Shown here: in pieces, positions 38,831 to 48,572 of the stretch
Layout of the letters: every line of letters starts with the position of its first letter
How positions within the stretch are numbered: the first letter of the stretch is position 1
NCBI GenBank assembly: GCA_963575745.1
Contig: CAUYUJ010011226.1
Span: 46,347-110,346 of the forward strand
Length of the DNA: 64,000 nucleotides
DNA from: Prorocentrum cordatum
Taxonomy: Eukaryota; Sar; Dinophyceae; Prorocentrales; Prorocentraceae
Direction: 5' to 3'
The notes under the pieces: model-generated
The model's database searches: none
What the model was told of the DNA's origin: nothing
The model's input: the letters and a program-made list of their open reading frames with translations, nothing else
Position numbers and translations under genes: made by a program

Positions 38831-39792
38831 TTATCCGCAGCTGCGGGGGGCTATGTAATAAACATTCGGGGGTCCGCGCGGGTTTCTTGGATCGACGCTG
38901 GAGCCCCCTGGCGGCAACTTTGTGGCGCGCTGCGCGTCCCACGGAGGGGGTTCCAGCGCTGATCCAAAAAATCAGCGCGGATCTCGGAATATTTTTGTTT
39001 GCGCCACTTCTTGCTCCTCGAAATCCGGAGGGTTCCAAAGGGGGTTTTTGGGGAGGGGGTTTTCCAGACAGCCCCCCAGGGGCCTCGGAACCTCGTCAAC
39101 ACACGGAGGGCGCAGCCCCTGGGGGACCCCTCCTGGAACACCCCCTCCCCCCAACCCCCCTTTGGCACCCTGCGGGAGCTGTTGGAGGTGTGCTCGCCGA
39201 CCGCCACCAGCGACCACTCCCCGTCTGGCGCCGGCGGAACCCTCCACAGCTCGACGGTGCGGAACGCGGTCGTCCTGCCAGAGCGCAGCACTCTGGCCTC
39301 GAAGCTCAGGCGGTCCCCCTCGCGGACCACCGGGTCCAGCACGGTGGCGCCCAGCTGTATGGAGACGCCGGGCCGCGCCCCGAGCGCCACCGACGCCAAG
39401 GCCGTCACGGCGTCCACCACGAGCATCAGGCCGGCCTCGTGCAGGAGGCCGCTGGACGACAGCAGCGCGCCCCCGACAGGGACAGAGCCCGCGACGGTGC
39501 CGTCGGCCTCCATGCGGTCCAGCTCCATCCCGCTCAGCAGCTGGTCGAACGAGGGCGACGCGCGCAGCCACGCCAGATACGCATCGCGCGCCTGCTCGAT
39601 GCGCTCCTTGGCCCCGGCCCCGGCCTTCGGCGGAGGGGCGCCCGCCAGCCAGCACAGGAGCGCCCCCGCCACCAGCGATGCGCAGGGGCCTGCCAGCCAG
39701 CACAGCAGCGCCCCCGCCAGCCAACACAGAAACCAACCGCCCTCGGCGGCGTGCGCTGCCGCGGTGGCTGCCAGCGCACTGGCCATGGCCAT
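38831..39792 (-). CDS. ACOT13/PaaI-like hotdog thioesterase
   Basis: Probably hydrolyses acyl-CoA thioesters. First Met candidates are at 39792 and 39786 (MAMAS). The N-terminus is hydrophobic with repeats of GALLCWLAGP (about residues 20-50), so membrane or organelle targeting is possible. The catalytic part matches ACOT13: MELDRMEADGTVAGSVPV, SSSGLLHEAGLMLVVDAVTA (HGG-helix equivalent, with HEA for HGG), GVSIQLGATVLDPVVREGDR, ARVLRSGRTTAFRTVELW and LVAVGEHTSNSSR. The reading continues into an intron made of two hairpin elements (38848-39169). Excising it with one copy of CCCGCAG gives SRSCG and a stop at 38833-38831, close to where ACOT13 ends. Upstream is a GAT microsatellite. Confidence 0.72.
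38848..39169 (-). mobile_element. Composite intron of two TIR elements in the thioesterase gene
   Basis: Direct repeat CCCGCAG (minus strand) flanks the whole block (39170-39176 and 38841-38847). The outer part (about 39020-39169) is a hairpin with arms AGGGTGCCAAAGGGGGGTTG and CCCCCTTTGGAACCCT. The inner part (about 38860-39015) is the introner family with TIRs GCGCTGATTTTTTGGATCAG and GATCCAAGAAACCCGCGC. Confidence 0.65.
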
Positions 39793-39844
39793 CGAACCGT
39801 GTGGGGGGGCCGTCTCGAACCCAAACGGCAACAGCAGGACGCGG

Positions 39845-39914
39845 ATTATGATGATGATGCTGTTGTTGATGATGATGCTGATGCTGATTCTGATGGTGTT
39901 CATGATACTGATAC

Positions 39915-39967
<53 letters not shown>

Positions 39968-39990
39968 CGTGTGATGACGATGATGGTGAT
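39845..39990. repeat. (GAT)n microsatellite
   Basis: GATGAT/GCTGAT tract just 5' of the thioesterase start. Confidence 0.95.
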
Positions 39991-40254
39991 GGAGGAGTGG
40001 GAAAAGGGGGGGAGTGGGGAAGAGAGAAGAGGGCTAGTAAGTAGGAAGGTCGACGAGAAGGACGAGGATGATGAGGAGGCAGAGGAGGACGAGGGTAAGA
40101 GTAGGAGTGAGAGCAGGAGTACGGTTCAAGCTAGCCAGCTCGAGCGAGTCAAGCATGGCATGCCCATTCCCACCCGCTCTCCCATAACATTAATCCGAAC
40201 ACAAACATTGCTGGCACAACCAGGGGCCGAACGCCCAATACACGTAAAAGTGGT

Positions 40255-40740
<486 letters not shown>

Positions 40741-40741
<1 letters not shown>

Positions 40742-41367
40742 AGCGCTACGCTCCGCTGCAGCCGCAGTGGGAGGGCCACTACGTGCTAATGGACGGGCTC
40801 TCCTGGGACGACCTGCCTGAGTTCCAGTGGTCCGACTTGTACTCGCAGGTTGCCTGGGGGCTGAACGATCCGGCCTGGGCGGGCTACAGCAAAAACCAGC
40901 GGAAGAAGGCCAAGAGGGAGCGCCTGGCGACCGCGTGCGCGGAACTGGCGGCCTATGAGCGCCGCCACAACCTCCGGGAGGGCAACCTCACGGACGGCGG
41001 GGGTGGTACCGGGGTCGCCCCGCGTGCCACTCCCGTCCGCACCGCCAGTGCCCCCCCCGCTGGCTCGGCCCGCGGCAGCCAGGACCCGCCACCACCGCCT
41101 GCTGGAGCCCCGCAAGCGGCCATCATGGCCCCGCCGCCGCCGCCGCTGACGGCGCCCCCTGCGGTGCCGCCGCCGCCGGCTGGCCCGCTCCCGCAGCAGA
41201 TCCCCAATGTCGCCGCCCTGAACGTGGCCCTCGGTGAGGATCTCGAGCGCCAGATCTTTGGGCCCCCAGGGCAGGCTGGCGGTAGTGGTGACCTCGGGGG
41301 AGAGGTGCAGGCGCTGCCGTCGCAGGTCTTCGCGGCCATTGCGCAAGGGACAGGCCAGTCCGCCTGA
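40741..41367 (+). CDS. Unknown protein, terminal exon
   Basis: The frame runs from the end of the AGT tract (possible acceptor TAGTAAG) to TGA at 41365-41367. The first in-frame Met is at 40783. N-terminal segment PLQPQWEGHYVLMDGLSWDD, LPEFQWSDLYSQVAWGLNDP and the basic SKNQRKKAKRERL look like a folded domain. Then follow a Gly/Thr/Ala linker, a Pro-rich region (APPPPPLTAPPAVPPPPAGP) and the acidic VALGEDLERQIFG. No family recognised. The position after a huge microsatellite suggests an exon preceded by a microsatellite-filled intron. Confidence 0.5.
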
Positions 41368-41603
41368 ACGCTGAGACTCTGCAGGCCCCCAGCATCGTTT
41401 ACTTCTGAACCCTCGGGGGGGCTACGTGAGTTCCTGTGTAAAGATCCCGAGCCTGCCACTCTCAATGATGCTGCGCCTGTATGCTCGCTTACGCTCCAGC
41501 TTTAGCAACGCCGCCGTGCCAGCTTGCGCGGGTGCGCCCACATTGGTGCCCCCCCTCGCGCCGCGGGCCCTGTTGCTTAGTTCTGCGCTCTTCGCACGGT
41601 CAA

Positions 41604-41937
41604 CTGTGCGCCTAGCCATTTTGGCTTGCCATCCTGGCCTCTTCTCGCGCCTACTTGCGCCCGTTGGCCTCGCTGGTGGTACTGGGGTCGCCCCGTGTGC
41701 TGCTGTGCCGCCGCTGTGCGCCTAGCCGTTTTGGCTTGCCATCCTGGCCTCTTCTCGCGCCTACTTGCGCCCGTTGGCCTCGCTGGTGGTACTGGGGTCG
41801 CCCCGTGTGCTGCTGTGCCGCCGCTGTGCGCCTAGCCATTTTGGCTTGCCATCCTGGCCTCTTCTCGCGCCTACTTGCGCTCGTTGGCCTCGATGGCGGT
41901 ACTGGGGTCGCCCCGTGTGCTGCTGTGCCGCCGCTGT
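41604..41937 (+). repeat. 110-bp tandem repeat, three units, with spliced-leader-like core
   Basis: Units start at about 41604, 41714 and 41824. Each carries CTAGCC(A/G)TTTTGGCTTG (41612, 41722, 41832), which matches TAGCCATTTTGGCT of the dinoflagellate spliced leader. Each also contains GGTGGTACTGGGGTCGCCCC, close to a piece of the upstream exon (about 41003-41022). Confidence 0.85.
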
Positions 41938-42100
41938 CGGCCGTAGGGACCAGCTGCCCTCGGATAAGCGCCCGCCGCTGCATGCACGTCAGACCCGCCA
42001 TTTCACCCAGAAGAGGTGCTCGCTACATACTGGAAATGAGGCAGCCACAAGGACGCTCATCCCAAGGCGGGTGAGCCGTGGTGATGTGGTGCACGAGTCC

Positions 42101-42375
<275 letters not shown>

Positions 42376-42689
42376 ACCAAAGTAAAGCCGAGAAACATCA
42401 ACAATGTTGGAATTTACGCTCCCTCCAAGCTCCGCCTGCGTGGGCCCTTACAACGGTTGAAAGAGCTGCCTCGTTGGAAAACAACCGTTTAAATACCTTG
42501 ATGCATGCCAGAAACATGGTTGTCGGGATTTCCACGCCACGGATCAACCTGACTGCTGCGTCCTGGCGGTCTGAAATCGTGCAACAACACTTTTCTTTGG
42601 AATTCAGCACCGCGAGTCAACATAACTGTTGCGCCCGCGTATACGTGAATCCTTACAAAAACCCTTTTGTGGTACGTTGATCAAAGGAA

Positions 42690-43600
42690 CCCGCGAAAAA
42701 CTTGCAAATTTTCCAAACGAATGTGCGCGGCGCTAAGGCGAGAACCACATTTTGAAAAGGAGCCGCCCTCAACCCGTGAAGTCTTTGCAAGTTTTTCAAA
42801 CGAATGCGCGCGGCGCTGAGACGAAAACCGCATTTTGAATACGACCCGCCCTCAACCCGAAACCGCTTGCAAATTTTTAAGTCGAATGTGCGCGGCGCTA
42901 AAGCGAAAACCACATTTTGTAAACCACCCGCCCTCAATCCGTGAAGTCGTTGCAAATTCTGAACACGAGTGTGCGCGGCGTTAAGGCGAGAGCCACATTA
43001 TGAAAACCACCCGCCCTTACTCCGTGAAGCTCTAGCAAATCTTTCAACGAATGTGCGCGGCGCTAAGGCGAGAGCCACATTTTGAAAACCTCCCGCCCTC
43101 AATCCGTGAAGTTCTTGCAAATTTTTCAAATGAATGCGCGCGGTGCTGAGGCGGGAGCCGCATTTTGAATACGACCCGCCCTCAACCTGAGAAGCGCTTG
43201 CAAGATTTTAAGTCGAAGTGCGCGGCGCTAAGGCGAGAGCCACATTTTGTAAACCACCCGCCCCCTCGATCCGTGAAGCCCTGGCAAATTCCAAAAAACG
43301 AGTGTGCGCGGCGCTAAGGCGAGAGCCACATTATGACCCCTTGCCGTCGATCCGTGAAGCTCTAGCAAATCTTTCAAACGAATGTGCGCGGCGCTAATGC
43401 GAGAGCCACATGATGAAAACCGCCCGCCCTCGATCCGTGAAGCTCTAGCAAATCTTTCAAACGAATGTGCGCGGCGCTAATGCGAGAACCACATTATGAA
43501 AACCACCCGCCCTCAATCCGTGAAGCCCCGGCAAATTCTTAAAACGAGTGTGCGCGGCGCTAATGCGAGAGCCACATTATGAAAACCACCCGCCCTCCAT
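42690..43600. repeat. About 80-95-bp tandem repeat, roughly ten units
   Basis: Unit core is GTGCGCGGCGCTAAGGCGAG, AGCCACATT(T/A)TGAAAACCAC, CCGCCCTCAATCCGTGAAG and GCAAAT.TTTCAAACGAAT. Period varies slightly. Confidence 0.9.
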
Positions 43601-43729
43601 CTATGAAGCAGTTGCCATTTTTGAAGTTTCAGGCTTGTAAACGGCGAGGAAGTCTGAAGCGAAACGCCCGGCCCGCCCTAAAAACTGGCCTCGGGGCGCG
43701 ACAGGGAGAAATGATGTATAAGGAAAAAG

Positions 43730-43790
43730 AATGGAGGAGGAGGAGGAGGAGGAGGAGGAGGAGGAGGAGGAGGAGGAGGCGGAGGAACAG
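43730..43790. repeat. (GAG)n microsatellite
   Basis: GGAGGA tract. Confidence 0.9.
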
Positions 43791-44019
43791 GAGGAATGAG
43801 GAGGGAGGGGGAGGCGGAAGCGGAGGGAGTGACGGAGGGAGGGAGGGAACGAGAGGGATGAGGATTAAGGGCTAGGGAGTTGAAGGGAGAGAGGGGGGAG
43901 ATGGATATATGATGGGAGGAGGAGGATGAGGAGGAGGAGGAGGGGGAGGAGGAGAAGGAAGATACATGCAGGAGGATAATTCGAATTTTCAGGAACGAAG
44001 GGGGGAGGGAGGGAGGACG

Positions 44020-44545
44020 ATGATGATGATGATGCTTCTGCTGATGACGATTACGATGACGATGGCGATTACGATGACGATAACGTTGATGATGATTATG
44101 ATGATGCTGCTGCTGATGACGATGCTGCTGATGCTACTGATGATGATGCCTATGCTGATGCTGGTGATGATGCTGACGACGACGGCGATGCCGATGATGA
44201 TGATGGCGCTAATGGTGATGATACTGATGCTACTGATGATGATGGCGCTGCTGCTGACGCTGCTGCTGATGCGGCTGATGATGCTGGTGATGATGTTGGT
44301 GATGATGATGATGATGTTGCTGATGATGCTGATGTTGATGTTGATGTTGATGATGATGACGATGACGATGATGATGATGATGATGATGATGATGATCCAG
44401 CTGCTGCTGATGATGAGGAGAAGGAGGATGAGGAGGGCGACGAAGAGGGGGAAGTGGGGCGTGAGATGGACGAGGAGGAGGAGGATGGAGATGGTGATTG
44501 CGATGATGATGCTGATGATGATGATGATGATGCTGATGCTGATGC

Positions 44546-44578
<33 letters not shown>

Positions 44579-44583
44579 GGATG

Positions 44584-44629
<46 letters not shown>

Positions 44630-44653
44630 CGATGATGATGCTGATGCTGCTGC

Positions 44654-44684
<31 letters not shown>

Positions 44685-44692
44685 ATTGACGC
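44020..44692. repeat. (GAT)n microsatellite, about 670 bp
   Basis: GATGAT with GCTGAT and GACGAT variants. The poly-Met/Leu and poly-Asp frames are artefacts. Confidence 0.97.
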
Positions 44693-45003
44693 GTCTTAAA
44701 GGCGGGTTTTCCGGATATCTCGCCCTCTCAGTGCTTGATCAAAGACTCCTCGTCGAGTGGATTTGTGTATATTTGTATGCTCATCTCTTCCACTACATCT
44801 TGCGCCATCTGCCTCATTATGTGCTGGTGCCTCGTCACATTCGCATTGTGTCTCGTTGCCACCTCCAAGGCTATCTTATCTGAATGCCCTCCCGCGCGCC
44901 GCTCTTGTTCCTGTCCTCGTGCTCCAACACTTTACAATGCCAAAACGATGCCGGCGACGGTTTGCAATCCAGCCGGGTCCTTGGCACATGATGCCCCCGA
45001 GGC

Positions 45004-48000
45004 CTACAGGCCACCGTCGGCGTCGTCGATGTCGCTACTCGAGCTCGTGCTCGAGATTTCCTCCTCCTCGTGGAGCGCGGCGAGGCCGACCTGTTGCACC
45101 GCGGTCTCGTGGACGTCGTTCTCGTGTGCGAACCCGGCGCGCCTGCCGATAAGGACCGCCACGGGGCATATGATGCCTGACAAGAGAGCCCCGAGCTTCG
45201 CGTCGCCCTTGAGAACGGGGTCCTCGAAGGCGACGTCCGACACGAAGAGCGCCACAGTGAGGCCGATGGAGCCGAGCAGCGCAATCATAAGCAGATGCCT
45301 GTTTATCATTTCCCAACCATCCTGTGTTGAGTTGGGCCCTCGTTTTGAAGAGACAGCGCCCCGCGATCTTCTCCTCTCCTCTCCTCCTCCTCGTCCTTCC
45401 CCTCCTCCTCCTCCCCCTCCTCCTCTTCCTCCTCCTCCTCCTCCTCCTCCTCCTCCTCTGGCTGCGTTCGCATACCGCCCCGCCCCCTCACTTTGGCACA
45501 CCCCTCAGACGTTTCGTGCCCCCGTGGGGAGCACCTGAGGCCCCCAGTGGCTGCGTTCGCATGCCGCCTCCCCCCCCCCCCCCTTCACATTGGAACACCC
45601 CTCACACGTTTCGTGCCCCCATAGGGAGCTCCACCGCAGGCCCCAGTGACTGCGTTCGCATGCCGCTCCCCCCCCTTCGCTTTGGCACACCCCTCACACG
45701 CCCTGGCCCCATGAGGAAGGAGCTCCACCTAAGGCCCCAGTGGCTGCGTTCGCATGCCGCCACCCCCCTCACTTTGGAACACCCCTCACACGTTTCGTGG
45801 CCCCACAGGGAGCTACACCTAAGAACCCAGTGGCTGCGTTCGCATGCTGCCACTCCCTTCACTCTGGCACACCCCTCAAACGTTTCGCGCGCCCATAGGG
45901 AGCTCCAACTGAGGCCCCAGTGGCTGCGCTCGCATGCCGCCTCCCCCCCTCACTTTGGCACGCCCCTCAAACGTTTCGTGCCCCCCATAGGGAGGAGCTC
46001 CACCGAAGGCACCAGTGACTGCGTTGGCATGCCGCCACCCCCCTCACTTTGGCACACCCCTCACACGCCCTGGCCCCATGAGGAAGGAACTCCACCTAAG
46101 GCCCCAGTGGCTGCGTTCGCATGCCGCCACCCCCCTCGCTTTGGCAACCCCTCATACGTTTCGTGGCCACAGAGAGAGCTCCACCGAATGCCCCAATGGC
46201 TGCGTTCGCATGCCGCCACCCCCCTCACTTTGGCACACCCCTCACACGTTTCGGGCCCCGTAGGGAGCTCCACCGAAGGCCCCAGTGACTGCGTTCGCAT
46301 GCCGCCCCCCCTCACTTTGGCACACCAGTCACACGCCCTGGCCAGATGGCCCCATGAGGAAGGAGCTCCACCTAAGGTCCCAGTGGCTGCGTTCGCATGC
46401 CGCCACCCCCCTCACTTTGGAACACCCTTCACACGTTTCGTGGCCCCATAGGGATTTCCACCGAAGGCCGCAGCGGCTGCGTGCGCATGCCGCTACCCCC
46501 CTCACTTTGGCACACCCCTCAGACGTTTCGTGGCCCCAAACGGAGCTCCACCGAAGGCCTCAATGGCTGCGTTCGCATGCCACTATCCCCATCACTTTGG
46601 TACACCCCCACGTTTCGTGGGCACATGGGAGCTCCACCTAAGGCCCCCCATGGCTGCGCCAACATGTCTTCTCCCGCTTCTCCTGGTGCCTGTCAGCCGC
46701 AGCGGGATACATCAGCGTGTAACCTGTTTCGTCTGACCTCCTCGCCCCCTGCGGGCGGCCCCAGCGGCCGCGCCCGCATGGCGGCCCCGCCCTGTTTCGG
46801 CGCTCCCTTCACCGAAGGTGGTTTTCGTAACGGCGGTGCTCGCAACTGCACCTGGCTGGGCCCTTCGCCAGGACACGCCTCTTCTCCCCCAAGCAGTGCC
46901 TGTACCAGGGCCTCAAGTAGAACCCATCGGCGAGACCGATAGTGAGATCGATAGTGAGATCGATCGAGCGAGACCGATAGTAAGATCGATAGTGAGATCG
47001 ATAGTGAGACCGATCGAGTGAGACGTTGGTTCCTCCCCCCCCGAACCTCCTTATCACCCGAAGGGTGGTCGTATAGGTAGAACCAATCGGCTGGCGTTTC
47101 TGTGCTTTCGGCTCGTGGGCGCGCGCGGGCGCCTCGCGAGTGCTGCGACCAGGGATCTTCTGACCCGGGTCAATCCAGACCCGAGCAGCAGGAAACCAAA
47201 AACTGCAATGCAGGAAAACAAAAATCTGAAACGCAGATCTTCGCAAACCTGGGTCAGCCAATATGCGCGGCCGCCCCGCGGCCACGAGCGGCTCGCTGAC
47301 CCGGGTCGGCCAGAGGGGGTCTTCGCAGGATCCCGCAGGATCTGGCGCCCTGGCTGAGCTCCGTTTGCATTGACCCCCGTCTCTTGAGCCCCGAACTCCG
47401 CTCTCTGGCGCCCGTCTGGGAAGACTCTGCCCCCCCCCCCAGAGCACCCTCGCCGAGGCGCCGCCGACGGAGCGCATCCCGAGGCGGGAAGGCCGCCGAG
47501 AACCGACGAAGACGCCCAGAAGCTCAGCCGCCCTCGTCCGGGCCCTCCGATTCACGCGGGGCCTCCGCAGAGGGGCTGCGCCGGGGCACTGGCCCTGAGG
47601 GTTGGAGGCAGCCAGGGGCCAAAAGTCCGCCCTGCGCCCTCCTCTCGCCAGGAGCCCGTCCTCCTCCTCCTCCTCCTCCTCCTCCTCCTCCTCCTCCTCC
47701 TCCTCCTCCTCCTGCTCCTCCTCCTCCTCCTCCTCTCTCCTCCTCCTCCTCCTCCTCCTCCTCCTCCTCCTCCTCCTCCTCCTCCTCCTCCTGCTCCTCC
47801 TCCTCCTCCTCCTCCCCCTCCTCCCCCAGAGCACCCTCGCCGAGGCGCCGCCGACGGAGCGCCGCTGAAGGCCGCCGATCCGATCGCTGGCTGGCGCCTC
47901 CGGGCTTCCCGCACGCTGGGCGCCCGAGGGCGCCCACCGTGCGGTGGCTGGCGCTCCCCGCCTCTCGGCCGGCGGGCGCCCGCGGGCGCCCGCGGGCGCT

Positions 48001-48539
48001 GGCGGGCGCTTCGTGCGAAAGGGGGGGATAGGGAAAGGGGGGGGGGTTCCAGTCGGACCTAGGACAGAAGAACGCCCCTCAAGAACATGAGACCCTCCGT
48101 CGGCCAAAACAAACAGAACACCCAAGGGTACCCTCCCCAGGATACACAGGAGCATCCAACAAGCGCGAAGAACACAAGGGCACCCTCCCCGAACCGCACT
48201 CGATCTTATACCTCGGTCCGACTGTACAACATTTGCTGCATGTAGCTGGTTTCGGCCCCACCGAGGGGCCCATTCCTCGATGCATAGCTGCCCTCGGCGC
48301 CGGGAGGCGCCGGGAAAATCGGCTACGTGAGCTGATCCTCAACCCCCCCCTTTGCTATTCGCCCAGCCCGAATAACTCGCACTCGAGTCTCGGTGCATGC
48401 GCAGATGGCACCACGTGGCTCACACCTGCATGTGCCATCAAACGCCGCGTGCAGCACCGCTTGCACAGCACACGGTGCACCACATAGGTTGCACCACTTG
48501 CACCATACATATATATATATATATATATGTACATGTATA

Positions 48540-48572
<33 letters not shown>

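Noticed and set aside
41604-41937. Functional spliced-leader RNA gene array
   Set aside because: The core lacks the terminal CAAG and a GT donor, and there are only three units; kept as a relic or chance match.
43966-44883. Met/Leu-rich and Asp-rich frames
   Set aside because: They are translations of a GAT microsatellite.
45465-46665. Regular repeats as a possible CRISPR array
   Set aside because: Whole 95-bp units are repeated without unique spacers, in a eukaryotic intron.
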